Of a stretch of DNA of 64,000 nucleotides, positions 53,200 through 62,949 are shown piece after piece (position 1 is the stretch's first letter; every line of letters begins with the position of its first letter). The translations under genes were made by a program, and so were the position numbers. The stretch is from the NCBI GenBank assembly GCA_026169375.1, contig JAPFCR010000043.1, positions 1-64,000 of the forward strand. Direction: 5' to 3'. Below the pieces are notes generated by a model. The model saw only the letters and a list, made by a program, of their open reading frames with translations. It did not search any database and was not told the origin of the DNA. The stretch comes from Sporosarcina sp. (GTDB taxonomy: Bacteria > Bacillota > Bacilli > Bacillales_A > Planococcaceae).

Positions 53200-54981
53200 A
53201 TGGAAAATAATACAAATACCGAATCCGGTTGGAAAATGAAAGTACAAAGATTCGGTACTTTTTTAAGTGGAATGATTATGCCGAACATTGGTGCATTCAT
53301 TGCATGGGGTCTAATTACTGCTTTATTCATTCCAGATGGCTGGATTCCACATGAAGGGTTTGCTGAACTTGTTGATCCAATATTAACGTATTTACTACCG
53401 ATTTTAATTGGATTTACAGGTGGCCGAATGGTTTATGATATTCGAGGTGGGGTCGTAGGTGCGACGATTACAATGGGGGTTATTGTAGGTTCTGATATCC
53501 CAATGTTCCTCGGGGCCATGATTGTAGGTCCATTAGGTGGATGGATCATTAAACGATTTGATAAATTAATTGAAGGAAAAATTAAATCAGGCTTTGAAAT
53601 GCTTGTAAATAACTTCTCAGCAGGAATTATTGGAGGAGCATTAACACTTGTGGCGTACCAAGGAATTGGACCGCTTGTTGCTTCTTTGAACAAAGCACTT
53701 GCTGTTGGTGTTCAAGTAATTGTTGATGCGAATTTACTTCCAATTACAAGTATTTTTATTGAACCCGCTAAGATTTTATTCCTAAATAACGCAATTAACC
53801 ACGGGGTGCTCGGCCCAATCGGATTTGAGCAGGTGGGGGAAGCAGGAAAGTCAATCCTATTCTTATTAGAGTCGAATCCTGGTCCCGGACTTGGAATTTT
53901 ACTTGCTTATGTAGTCTTTGGAAGAGGATCAGCTAGACAGACAGCTTCTGGTGCAGCACTGATTCATTTTGTAGGTGGAATTCATGAGATTTATTTCCCG
54001 TATGTACTTATGCGACCACTTCTAATTGTGGCTGCGATTGCGGGAGGCGCGTCAGGTATTTTTATGTTCCAACTGATGGACGCTGGTTTAGTTGCTACAG
54101 CATCTCCGGGAAGTATTATCGCTTACTTTACGTTAACACCTAAAGGGAATTATCTTGCAATGATTGTTGGTGTACTCGTGGCAACAGTTGTATCATTCCT
54201 AATTGCTTCAATCATTTTAAAAACTGGAAAAGATACAGAGGAAGACGAAGATGAATTAGAAAAAGCAGCGAAAAAGACATCTGCATTAAAAGGAAAAGAA
54301 AGTCGTGCATCTTCACTTGTTCAAAAAACTGAGGGATCAGATTCAACAGGTATCAATTATGCAAATGTGAAAAGTATCATTTTTGCATGTGATGCCGGAA
54401 TGGGATCAAGTGCAATGGGCGCTGGTATCTTAAAGAATAAAGTGAAGAAAGCCGATTTAGATATCGACGTAACGAATATGGCAATTGCCAATTTACCAAA
54501 AGATGCTGAAATCGTCATTACGCACAAAGATTTAACAGATCGTGCGAAGAAGCAAGTGCCAAATGCAGAACATATCTCAGTAGAAAACTTCTTAAATAGT
54601 CCAAAATATGATGAGTTAATGACAAACTTAGAAGTGGCACAAGCTGACGGAAATGATCAAGAAGCATCAGATACTGAAACTCCAGATGCGGAACCGGCAT
54701 TAGACAATGTATCAAGTATTATTTTTGCATGTGATGCTGGAATGGGTTCAAGTGCGATGGGAGCGGGCATACTAAGAAATAAAGTAAAAGAAGCCGATTT
54801 AGATATTGCGGTATCTAACATGGCAATTTCGAATTTACCGAAAGATGCTGAAGTAGTCATTACCCATAAAGATTTAACAGGTCGTGCGAAGAAACAAGTA
54901 CCAGATGCATATCATATTTCAGTAGAAAACTTCTTGAACAGTCCGAAGTATGATGAGTTAATGGAGCAATTAAAAGAGTGA
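53200..54981 (+). CDS. mtlA: Mannitol PTS permease EIICB with tandem duplicated EIIB domain
   Basis: 593 aa, about 110-120 longer than usual EIICB-Mtl. EIIC membrane domain about 10-345 (FGTFLSGMIMPNIGAFIAWG start, GGIHEIYFPYV substrate loop). Charged linker about 346-388, EIIB-1 about 391-480 (phospho-Cys397 in ACDAGMGSSAMGA), acidic linker about 480-505, EIIB-2 about 505-593 (Cys511 in the same motif). The two EIIB copies differ at about 13 of 89 residues. Both keep the active Cys, so both can be phosphorylated by EIIA. aaaggag precedes ATG 53200. First gene of mtlARFD. Confidence 0.95.
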   Translation: MENNTNTESGWKMKVQRFGTFLSGMIMPNIGAFIAWGLITALFIPDGWIPHEGFAELVDPILTYLLPILIGFTGGRMVYDIRGGVVGATITMGVIVGSDIPMFLGAMIVGPLGGWIIKRFDKLIEGKIKSGFEMLVNNFSAGIIGGALTLVAYQGIGPLVASLNKALAVGVQVIVDANLLPITSIFIEPAKILFLNNAINHGVLGPIGFEQVGEAGKSILFLLESNPGPGLGILLAYVVFGRGSARQTASGAALIHFVGGIHEIYFPYVLMRPLLIVAAIAGGASGIFMFQLMDAGLVATASPGSIIAYFTLTPKGNYLAMIVGVLVATVVSFLIASIILKTGKDTEEDEDELEKAAKKTSALKGKESRASSLVQKTEGSDSTGINYANVKSIIFACDAGMGSSAMGAGILKNKVKKADLDIDVTNMAIANLPKDAEIVITHKDLTDRAKKQVPNAEHISVENFLNSPKYDELMTNLEVAQADGNDQEASDTETPDAEPALDNVSSIIFACDAGMGSSAMGAGILRNKVKEADLDIAVSNMAISNLPKDAEVVITHKDLTGRAKKQVPDAYHISVENFLNSPKYDELMEQLKE

Positions 54982-55037
54982 AAGCTTATAGTAAATTCCA
55001 AAAAATCGAATGAAAAGGTTCAACTGGAGTGTTAGGC

Positions 55038-57131
55038 ATGTATATTTCCGCTCGAGAAAAAATGATTATAGAAAAATTATTAAGCGTGCCCGAAGAAATA
55101 ACAATTCAAGAATTAGCGAAAGAAATTGCAGTCAGTTCTCGAACAATTCATCGTGATTTAAAAGGGATTGAAAGTTTTTTACAAACGTATCACTTAGAGC
55201 TGACAAGAAAAACAGGAAGAGGTATACAAATTACAGGTTCAGTAGAAAATAAAGATTTGTTAAAGCGAAAATTAATGACTTTCACGCTACAAGATTATAT
55301 GGCTGAAGAAAGGCAAACATTATTGTTAAGCATGCTTTATGACGCGGCTGGACCTGTAAAACTTTTTACATTAGCAAATGAACTGAAAGTAACTGCAGCA
55401 ACCATTAGTAATGATTTACTTAAATTAGAAGAAGAGCTTGAACACTTTCAATTGTCAATTATCCGAAAGCGTGGTTACGGCATTGAATTGAGCGGTACTG
55501 AAGAAGCAAAGCGTAGGGCCATTAGTTATATTATTTCAAAATCCTTAAATGAGGATGAGTTTCTATCACTTATACGACGGAATATTGAAAGAAAATCAAC
55601 TGTCCAAAACAATGCGATTTCAGAACGATTACTTCATCTTGTCGATCGTGAAAAAGTGTTAATCATTGAAGAAACGATCCGACATTTTCACGAAGCGCTT
55701 TTAAGTTCTATGACAGAAACTGCTTATGTCGGGCTCATTGTACACTTAACACTCGCTATTGATCGAATTCAGCGGGGAGAAAAAATTGAAATGGAGCCTG
55801 ATTTTTTAACAGGATTGAAGAAAGAAGTTGAATACGATACCGCAAAAGAAATGATTCAACAATTGGCGAATCGATTTAACATTGATATTCCGGAAGCTGA
55901 AGTAGGTTATATAACCATGCATCTTCAAGGGGCTAAGGTAAGAGAATATGAAGAGTACTCTTTAGAAGACGCACATATGAAAGTGGTTATACAGGCGAGA
56001 CAGTTAATTCAAGAAGTTGAAACGTTAATAAATATTAAGTTGACAAATCACGCACCGTTATTGGAAGGGTTAGTGACCCATTTAAAACCTGCGTTGTATC
56101 GAATTGAGCAAAAGATGGGCATTCGAAATCCATTATTGAAAAACATAAAGGAAGATTATGAAGACCTTTTTCAAATCGTAACGATAGCATCTGAAAATGT
56201 TTTTCGGGATATAAAGATTCCAGACGAAGAAATAGGCTTTTTAGTTTTACATTTTGGCGCTGCAATTCTAGGACTTGAAAAAGCAGGGAATTTAACCGCT
56301 TACGTTGTTTGTTCAAGTGGGATTGGCACATCGAAAATGTTAGCGATGCAGCTAAGACGTGAAGTTCCAGAGATTCAAGAAATTCGAAATGTGTCCGCAT
56401 TTGAATTAATAAATCATCCTATTTCGGAACATGATCTAGTCATCTCTACGATTCGTTTAACAGATGTACCATTTGAATATTTAATTGTTAGTCCCTTTCT
56501 CACTGAAGAAGAGGTGCAACAAGTGCAAATGTTTGCGAAAAGAAAGTTACTCATTCAAAACGAAACGAAGCCTGCTAAACAAGACCTTACTTCAAATGGA
56601 AAATGCGCGACGAGCCGGATGCATGCAATTCAAGCATATAGTGGTGCAATGGCTGCGCTATTAGAAAACTTTGCGGTGATGAAAATTGAAAATAAACAAC
56701 CAATTCAACAATCGATTTATGAAGTTTGTGAAAAGTTAGCAGTGAGTCATATCATTCAAGACGCGGGTGAAATTGCAAAAGCTTTATTTGAACGTGAAGC
56801 ATTGGGAAGTTTAGGAATCCCTGAAACGGATATGGTTCTATTTCATACGAAACATCGAGGGGTTTTAAAACCTTCGTTTACAATGTATCAAATAAGGGAA
56901 CCCATTGTAATGAGCGCAATGGATGGAACCGATATTGAAGTGACAACGATCTTACTATTATTAGCACCAGAGCCGTATCATTCATACGGTATGGAAGTAT
57001 TAAGTTTGATGAGTTCGATCATTATTGAAAATGAAAAAAGCATTGATTTATTTCAATCGGCTAATGAGAAATTGATTCATGCGCATATTGGAAAAAAATT
57101 CGAACAATTTCTTTATGAAAAAATAAAATAA
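55038..57131 (+). CDS. mtlR: Mannitol operon activator MtlR (HTH-PRD-EIIB-EIIA)
   Basis: 697 aa. Two helix-turn-helix units (about 5-60 and 85-140), PRD1 (about 185-285) and PRD2 (about 295-400) with regulatory His, an EIIB-Gat-like domain (about 405-495, VVCSSGIGTSKMLAMQL with Cys), and an EIIA-Mtl-like domain (about 545-697). It activates the mtl promoter when PRD2 is phosphorylated by HPr and the EIIB site is dephosphorylated. ATG 55038 has ctggag eight bases upstream; a GTG nine bases earlier sits on the site. Confidence 0.94.
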   Translation: MYISAREKMIIEKLLSVPEEITIQELAKEIAVSSRTIHRDLKGIESFLQTYHLELTRKTGRGIQITGSVENKDLLKRKLMTFTLQDYMAEERQTLLLSMLYDAAGPVKLFTLANELKVTAATISNDLLKLEEELEHFQLSIIRKRGYGIELSGTEEAKRRAISYIISKSLNEDEFLSLIRRNIERKSTVQNNAISERLLHLVDREKVLIIEETIRHFHEALLSSMTETAYVGLIVHLTLAIDRIQRGEKIEMEPDFLTGLKKEVEYDTAKEMIQQLANRFNIDIPEAEVGYITMHLQGAKVREYEEYSLEDAHMKVVIQARQLIQEVETLINIKLTNHAPLLEGLVTHLKPALYRIEQKMGIRNPLLKNIKEDYEDLFQIVTIASENVFRDIKIPDEEIGFLVLHFGAAILGLEKAGNLTAYVVCSSGIGTSKMLAMQLRREVPEIQEIRNVSAFELINHPISEHDLVISTIRLTDVPFEYLIVSPFLTEEEVQQVQMFAKRKLLIQNETKPAKQDLTSNGKCATSRMHAIQAYSGAMAALLENFAVMKIENKQPIQQSIYEVCEKLAVSHIIQDAGEIAKALFEREALGSLGIPETDMVLFHTKHRGVLKPSFTMYQIREPIVMSAMDGTDIEVTTILLLLAPEPYHSYGMEVLSLMSSIIIENEKSIDLFQSANEKLIHAHIGKKFEQFLYEKIK

Positions 57132-57147
57132 TTTAGGAGTGTTTATT

Positions 57148-57579
57148 ATGTCAGTATTATCAGTAGAAAACATCGTATTAAATAAAGAGTTATCAACAAT
57201 GGAAGAAGCGATTCGCTTTACAGGACAAGTACTCGTTGATAAAGGATATGTTGAACCAGCATATATCGAAAAAATGTTGGAACGTGAAGAGATGACATCT
57301 ACTTTCATGGGGAACTCTGTAGCGATTCCACACGGAACAGATGACGCGAAAAAAGAAGTGAAAAAATCAGGACTTGCGATTGTTCAAGTTCCAGCAGGTG
57401 TTGATTTTGGCGATGGCAATATGGCTAAATTACTAATCGGAATTGCTGGTAAAGGCGATGAGCATTTAGAAATTTTATCAAATATCGCAGTCGTTGTTGC
57501 AGATGCAGATAATGTAGAAAAAATAGTGAATGCAAAAACAGCAGAAGAAGTTATGGGATTCTTTGAAGGAGTGAATTAA
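57148..57579 (+). CDS. mtlF: Mannitol PTS EIIA component
   Basis: 143 aa. The EIIA-Mtl/Fru fold with phospho-His in VAIPHGTDDAKK and LLIGIAGKGDEHLEIL. Passes phosphate from HPr to the EIIB domains of MtlA. ttaggag eight bases before ATG 57148; the nine-base-earlier GTG lies on the ribosome site. Sixteen bases after mtlR and one base before mtlD. Confidence 0.95.
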   Translation: MSVLSVENIVLNKELSTMEEAIRFTGQVLVDKGYVEPAYIEKMLEREEMTSTFMGNSVAIPHGTDDAKKEVKKSGLAIVQVPAGVDFGDGNMAKLLIGIAGKGDEHLEILSNIAVVVADADNVEKIVNAKTAEEVMGFFEGVN

Positions 57580-57580
57580 C

Positions 57581-58729
57581 ATGAAAGCTGTTCATTTTGG
57601 AGCAGGGAATATTGGAAGAGGATTTATTGGCAAATTATTATATGAATCAGGATTCGAAACGTGCTTCATAGATGTGAACAGAAATATTGTTGATTTATTG
57701 AATGAGAAGAAAGAATATCGTGTACAACTTGCAAATGAGACGAAAGATGAAACGCTTGTGAAAAATGTATGGGCGATTAACAGTGCAGAAGATCCGAATT
57801 TAGTCGTTGAAGAAATTGCACAATCGGATATCTTAACAGCAGCAGTCGGTGCAAATATTTTACCCCATATATCAAATCTCATTGCAGATGGACTAAAACA
57901 ACGATTACAAACGTCGAATAATCCCCTCACGATTATTGCGTGTGAAAATATGGTCGGCGGAACTGACTTTTTAAAAGAAAAAATTTATGAACATTTATCA
58001 GAAGAAGAAAAAGCACAGTTTGATAAAGTTTATAGTTTCCCAAATGCTGCAGTCGATCGTATCGTTCCAAATCAAAACAACGAGGATCCTTTACTCGTAC
58101 AAGTTGAGCCTTTCTTTGAATGGGTAGTCGACGAATCAGGTATTCAAGGAGAAAATCCGCCTATTGAAGGTGTAACGTTCGTCGAGGACTTAACACCGTT
58201 TATTGAAAGAAAACTTTTCACAGTGAATACTGGGCACGCAACAGCGGCGTATTTAGGTTATGCCGAGGGTATCCCAGCAATTCATGAGGCGCTTGCAAAT
58301 CAAGATATTAAAGAAGCGATGAAAAAAACGTTGCAAGAAACTGGGAGATTACTCATTGAAAAATATACGTTTAATGAAGAAGAACACCAAACGTATATTG
58401 AAACAATTATTGGTCGATTTGCGAATCCATTCATTTACGACGAAGTGACAAGAGTAGGACGTTCGCCCATTCGTAAACTTCAAGCAAATGATCGTTTCCT
58501 TAGCCCAGCGAAGCAATATACAAAAGCTTTTGGTGAAGTTCCTGAACATTTAACGAAAGCAATCGCAACTGCTTTCCATTTTGATTTTGAAGAAGATCCA
58601 GACGCAGTGAAAATTCAAGAGACGATTCAAGATGAAGGCATTGATGTTGCAATTGAAACATATACAGAACTTACACCTGAGTCAGAACTTTTCCAAGCAA
58701 TTCGAAAGCAATATGAAGCGTTAAAATAA
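57581..58729 (+). CDS. mtlD: Mannitol-1-phosphate 5-dehydrogenase
   Basis: 382 aa. N-terminal Rossmann motif FGAGNIGRGFIGKLL, the conserved ACENMVGGTDFLK and FPNAAVDRIVP blocks, and the catalytic Lys region ERKLFTVNTGHATAAYLGY. Oxidises mannitol-1-phosphate to fructose-6-phosphate. Start ATG 57581 with ggagtg inside the end of mtlF. Last gene of the operon, with a terminator after it. Confidence 0.96.
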   Translation: MKAVHFGAGNIGRGFIGKLLYESGFETCFIDVNRNIVDLLNEKKEYRVQLANETKDETLVKNVWAINSAEDPNLVVEEIAQSDILTAAVGANILPHISNLIADGLKQRLQTSNNPLTIIACENMVGGTDFLKEKIYEHLSEEEKAQFDKVYSFPNAAVDRIVPNQNNEDPLLVQVEPFFEWVVDESGIQGENPPIEGVTFVEDLTPFIERKLFTVNTGHATAAYLGYAEGIPAIHEALANQDIKEAMKKTLQETGRLLIEKYTFNEEEHQTYIETIIGRFANPFIYDEVTRVGRSPIRKLQANDRFLSPAKQYTKAFGEVPEHLTKAIATAFHFDFEEDPDAVKIQETIQDEGIDVAIETYTELTPESELFQAIRKQYEALK

Positions 58730-58733
58730 AATG

Positions 58734-58778
58734 AAAAATGGTCTAGCACTTCCTTTAGTGACTAGACCATTTTTTGTT
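58734..58778. terminator. Terminator between mtlD and hisJ
   Basis: AAATGGTCTAG / CTAGACCATTTTTT with a loop that can pair further (CACT/AGTG). Convergent genes. Confidence 0.88.
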
Positions 58779-59575
58779 TACAAAAGTTTTTGAATCAGAT
58801 GAAATGTAGGCTTTTGTTTGTCAAAAGTTGTGATGTATTTTAAGCCAATAGCTTGTAGTAATTTTAGAGATTCACGGAATTGAAAAGCAAGCTCAGAGAC
58901 GCGGTGTGCATCAGAACCTAATGTAATGATTTCTCCACCACACTTTTTATAAAGCTTAAGCACGTCTTCGCTTGGGAGTGCATGGCTCAGTCCGTAACGT
59001 ACACCGGAAGTATTCAGTTCAATTCCTTTCCCGTTCGGAATTAACTCTTCGAAAATCGCTGTTAATTCATCGTGAAATAAATCTTTTGAAGGTGTATCAG
59101 TATATCGTTTAATAAGATCAACATGACCGAGCACGTTAAACTTTTTAAAATCCTTAATACAAGTTAAGTATTCATCGTAATATAATTTAAATGCTTCCTC
59201 GACTGTTCGACCTTCAAAAATTTCCTTGTAATGTAAACTCTTTTGATCTGTTGTATGCATCGAACAAATGATAAAATCGAATTCCTCTTCGTCCATCAAC
59301 TGTTCATACTTATGCAAAATATGAGGCTGTACACCAATTTCGATCCCTTTTTGAATTTGAATAATGCCTTCATATTTTGTACGCAAGCGGTTTAATTCAA
59401 GATTGTATTTTTTAAAATCAACATCAAAAACAATTGAATCATCGGGATATTCATAGTCAACGTGCTCTGTAAAACAAATCTTAGACAATCCTTTTTGAAT
59501 GGCTCCGATCACGATTTCTTCCATTGGTACTTCACAGTCTGCTGAAAAATCACTATGCATATGGTAATCAAACAT
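58778..59575 (-). CDS. hisJ: Histidinol-phosphatase, PHP family
   Basis: 265 aa PHP-domain phosphatase. Metal-binding segments: YHMHSDFSADC (HxH), FTEHVDYEYP, KGIEIGVQP, IICSMHTTD, GHVDLIKRY and GSDAHRVSELA. These match the HisJ/HisK family that removes phosphate from histidinol phosphate. The gene diverges from the his operon, which has no other phosphatase visible, so it fills that step. ATG 59575 with ggagggg six bases upstream. Confidence 0.88.
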   Translation of the reverse strand: MFDYHMHSDFSADCEVPMEEIVIGAIQKGLSKICFTEHVDYEYPDDSIVFDVDFKKYNLELNRLRTKYEGIIQIQKGIEIGVQPHILHKYEQLMDEEEFDFIICSMHTTDQKSLHYKEIFEGRTVEEAFKLYYDEYLTCIKDFKKFNVLGHVDLIKRYTDTPSKDLFHDELTAIFEELIPNGKGIELNTSGVRYGLSHALPSEDVLKLYKKCGGEIITLGSDAHRVSELAFQFRESLKLLQAIGLKYITTFDKQKPTFHLIQKLL

Positions 59576-59710
59576 GAAAAACCCCTCCAGATAATATAGT
59601 ATTCATTCATTCCATAAAACTAATGTCTAAAGTATGTATTTTCAGAAAAGAATAAAGTTTCTTTAGATTACTATACAATTCAACTCCCTTTTCCTGTAAA
59701 CTAAATGATA

Positions 59711-59739
59711 TTGACAAACAATTCTATATCTCTTATAGT
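59711..59739 (+). promoter_or_regulatory. Sigma-A promoter of the his operon
   Basis: TTGACA (59711-59716), 17-base spacer, TATAGT (59734-59739). No T-box or attenuator is visible between it and hisZ. Confidence 0.75.
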
Positions 59740-59794
59740 ATTAAATAACTTCACCTTAGTAAAGTGTTAAAGTAAAATGGAAGGTGGGAATAAA

Positions 59795-61033
59795 TTGTAT
59801 ACTGATTATAATGCGAATGATAAAAAAGTCAAAGATTATGAAAAATACGAAAGAATGATTAAAACGATTAATAAACGTTTTAAAACATACGGATATGAGC
59901 GAATTAAAACGCCAACATTTGAACCGTATGATTTATATGCAGAAGTTAAAAGTTCTATTAATCGTAAAGAAATGATTAAAGTCATTGATTGTGAAGGAGA
60001 CGTGCTTGTTTTAAGACCTGATGTTACAATCCCTATCACAAAACAATTAGCAGATGATTACATGACTTTACCGCACGAATTGAAGTATTATTACGTACAA
60101 GATGTTTTTAGACAATCTCAAGTAGATGATGAAAATGTCGAAAGTACACAAGCAGGCATTGAGTACTTCTGTGAAAACTCACCAGAAGCAGAAGCAGAAG
60201 TAATTGCACTTGCATGTCACACATTAAAAGATTTAGGGTTTCAAAATATTACAATCGAAATTGGTCATGCAGGATTTGTGCAGTCATTAATAGAAAAGGC
60301 TAATTTTACAGATCGAACGTTAACTCAATTAAAAAAATTAATTCAATCTAAAAATATTGTTGAACTTGAACCATTTTTACGGACATTAAAAATTGAAGAG
60401 TCACTGATTCAGTCATTTACAAAAATCCCGATGCTTTACGGAGATCCTGTTCAAGTTAGTGAGCGAGCAAGAGAAATTACACAAACAGAAAAAATGGACG
60501 AAACACTCGATTATTTATTAGAAGTGTATGAGATTTTAGCGCTTTATGGTCTGGAGCAATTGGTTGTGATGGATTTAGGGCTCATTAACCATATGGATTA
60601 TTATTCTGATATGATTTTCCAAGGTTTTGTAGAAGATTTTGGAAGACCTGTTTTAATGGGTGGACGTTATAACCGTTTAGCAAATGAATTTGGGGCAGAA
60701 TTACCAGCAATCGGTTTTGCTTGCACGGTAGAATCTTTATTAGAAGCTTCAAAAGCAGAACTTCCAATCAGAAGAACACCTGTTGACGTCAGCATTCAAT
60801 ATGATCAACAAAATTTACAAACATCAATTGCTTTTACGAATGAGTTGCGCGAACGAAACTATACAGTTATTTCTTCTAAGCTTGAAGAGCAATTAACGAA
60901 TCCGCGACAAGTCATTTATCAAGTTGAATTGACTGAAAATAAATACAAGTTTTTTTACAAAGATAAGTCTCACACTTTCGATTCGTTTAAGCAATTGCTT
61001 AAGTTAATCAGTGAAATCAAAGGAGGGATTTGA
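59795..61033 (+). CDS. hisZ: ATP phosphoribosyltransferase regulatory subunit
   Basis: 412 aa, HisRS-paralogue fold. RIKTPTFEPYDLY, VLRPDVTIPITKQLA (motif 2-like), YYVQDVFRQSQ and the later GGRYNRLANEFGAELPAIGFA match HisZ. It lacks the anticodon domain of HisRS. It partners the short HisG below to form the regulated octamer. TTG 59795 is favoured, with aaggtgg seven bases upstream; the ATG at 59777 would place that site inside the gene. Confidence 0.9.
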   Translation: MYTDYNANDKKVKDYEKYERMIKTINKRFKTYGYERIKTPTFEPYDLYAEVKSSINRKEMIKVIDCEGDVLVLRPDVTIPITKQLADDYMTLPHELKYYYVQDVFRQSQVDDENVESTQAGIEYFCENSPEAEAEVIALACHTLKDLGFQNITIEIGHAGFVQSLIEKANFTDRTLTQLKKLIQSKNIVELEPFLRTLKIEESLIQSFTKIPMLYGDPVQVSERAREITQTEKMDETLDYLLEVYEILALYGLEQLVVMDLGLINHMDYYSDMIFQGFVEDFGRPVLMGGRYNRLANEFGAELPAIGFACTVESLLEASKAELPIRRTPVDVSIQYDQQNLQTSIAFTNELRERNYTVISSKLEEQLTNPRQVIYQVELTENKYKFFYKDKSHTFDSFKQLLKLISEIKGGI

Positions 61034-61669
61034 GTGAAAGATTTAACGTTAGCACTTGCGACAGGACGAACAGCCAAACAAGCGATTGCTTTACTCGAAA
61101 AAGCAGGGATTGTTTTTCCCGATTATCACAATAAAAGCCGAAAATTAGTCATGGTTGATAAAACGAAAAAAATCCAACTTATTTTAGTGAAAACAGCTGA
61201 TTTGTCTACCTATGTTGAGAAAGGGGCAGCAGATGTAGGTGTGATTGGGAAAGACGTCGTTATGGAAGCACAGCCAGATGTTTATGAATTGGCAGACTTA
61301 CACATTGGAAAATGTAAAGTTGCAGTTGCAGGGTTTCCTGAAACTGCGCTAGAAAAAAATTCACCTGTAACGGTTGCAACAAAGTATCCACTTATTACCA
61401 AAAGCTTCTTTGATGAAAAAGGAATGGCTGTTGAAACGATTAAACTAAATGGATCAATCGAATTAGCGCCACTGATTGGTTTATCTGATGTCATTGTAGA
61501 TATTGTTGAAACAGGGACAACGTTAAAAGAAAATGGGTTAGAAGTATTGGAAGAAATTATGGATATTAGTGCACGACTCATTGTGAATAAAGCGAGCTTT
61601 GCAACGAAAACAGAGGATATTGAACAATTTATTGGGAAATTAACAGAGGCGTTGGAGGTGGAAATATGA
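61034..61669 (+). CDS. hisG: ATP phosphoribosyltransferase, short form
   Basis: 211 aa short-form HisG without the C-terminal regulatory domain, in line with the presence of HisZ. LALATGRTAKQAIALLEKAG, ADVGVIGKDVVME and the PRPP loop DVIVDIVETGTTLKENGL are present. First step of histidine synthesis. GTG start immediately after the hisZ stop with aaaggagg upstream. Overlaps hisD by four bases. Confidence 0.95.
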   Translation: MKDLTLALATGRTAKQAIALLEKAGIVFPDYHNKSRKLVMVDKTKKIQLILVKTADLSTYVEKGAADVGVIGKDVVMEAQPDVYELADLHIGKCKVAVAGFPETALEKNSPVTVATKYPLITKSFFDEKGMAVETIKLNGSIELAPLIGLSDVIVDIVETGTTLKENGLEVLEEIMDISARLIVNKASFATKTEDIEQFIGKLTEALEVEI

Positions 61670-62949
61670 AAGTGCTAACTGGTGAGCAATATAAAATGGA
61701 ACTAGCCGACAAGCGAATTGATACTGAAGAAGATGAAGCAATTAACCGCACTGTACAACAAATTATAAAAGATGTGCAAGTACGTGGGGATGAGGCGTTA
61801 ATTGCGTATACGAAAGAATTTGATCGAGCTGAACTGACAGGTTTAACTGTAACGATTGAAGAAATAGCAGAAGCGAAAACAGTAGTCGGTAAGGAATTTA
61901 TACAAGCCATTCAACACGCACATGATCATATCCGCGCATTTCATGAAGAACAAACAGAAAAAACGTGGCTAACAAATCCAAAAGAAGGCGTTATTTTAGG
62001 TCAGAAAGTAACGCCTTTACAAAGTGTTGGTATTTACGTGCCAGGCGGAAAAGCGGCTTATCCATCAACTGTATTGATGAATGCAATTCCTGCAAAAATT
62101 GCGGGTGTTAAAGAAATTGCATTAACAACACCCGTTCAAGAAAACGGAAAAGTGAATCCATATGTTTTAGTCGCTGCTTCTATCACAGGAATTGAAACAA
62201 TTTATAAAATAGGAGGGGCGCAGGCAATTGCAGCACTCGCTTATGGAACGGAGACAGTGAAGAAAGTCTTGAAAATTGTCGGACCTGGAAATGCGTATGT
62301 CGCAACTGCGAAAAAGTATGTATTCGGGGATGTCGCGATTGATATGATTGCTGGCCCGAGTGAGATTTGTATTATTGCAGATGAACATGCAAATCCATCA
62401 TTTGCAGCTGCAGATTTATTGTCCCAAGCAGAGCATGATGAAATGGCATCTGCAATTTGCATTACTACGAGTGAGTTATTCGTAAAAGCACTTCAAAGAG
62501 AAGTGCAAATCCAAACTGAAAAGGCAGATCGAAAAGAAATTATTGAAAAATCAATCGCTAATAACGGACGAATTGTAGTTGTGCGTTCGTTAGAAGAAGC
62601 TTATGAACTTGTGAATGAATTAGCCCCTGAACACTTGCAATTAATGATTAGCTATCCAATGGAAAAGTTATCTTATATTGAGAATGCTGGTGCGATTTTC
62701 CTTGGAAATTACTCACCTGAAGCACTAGGAGACTATTATGCAGGGCCGAATCATACATTACCAACGAGCGGCACAGCGAAGTTTTCATCACCTCTTGGCG
62801 TTTATGATTTTGTAAAGAAAACGAGTATTATTCATTATTCATCAAACGCATTAAAGGAAAGTGCAGATGACATTATTACGATTGCAAATGCGGAAGGGTT
62901 AACAGCTCATGCAAATTCAATCGCATTACGGAAGGAGTATTTAAAATGA
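61666..62949 (+). CDS. hisD: Histidinol dehydrogenase
   Basis: 427 aa. VGIYVPGGKAAYPSTVLMNA, IVGPGNAYVATAKKYVFG, DMIAGPSEICIIAD, LLSQAEHDEMA and the GPNHTLPTSGTAKFSSPLGV block include the zinc and catalytic His residues. Oxidises histidinol to histidine in two NAD-dependent steps. ATGA overlaps on both sides (hisG and hisB) show tight coupling. Confidence 0.96.
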   Translation: MKVLTGEQYKMELADKRIDTEEDEAINRTVQQIIKDVQVRGDEALIAYTKEFDRAELTGLTVTIEEIAEAKTVVGKEFIQAIQHAHDHIRAFHEEQTEKTWLTNPKEGVILGQKVTPLQSVGIYVPGGKAAYPSTVLMNAIPAKIAGVKEIALTTPVQENGKVNPYVLVAASITGIETIYKIGGAQAIAALAYGTETVKKVLKIVGPGNAYVATAKKYVFGDVAIDMIAGPSEICIIADEHANPSFAAADLLSQAEHDEMASAICITTSELFVKALQREVQIQTEKADRKEIIEKSIANNGRIVVVRSLEEAYELVNELAPEHLQLMISYPMEKLSYIENAGAIFLGNYSPEALGDYYAGPNHTLPTSGTAKFSSPLGVYDFVKKTSIIHYSSNALKESADDIITIANAEGLTAHANSIALRKEYLK

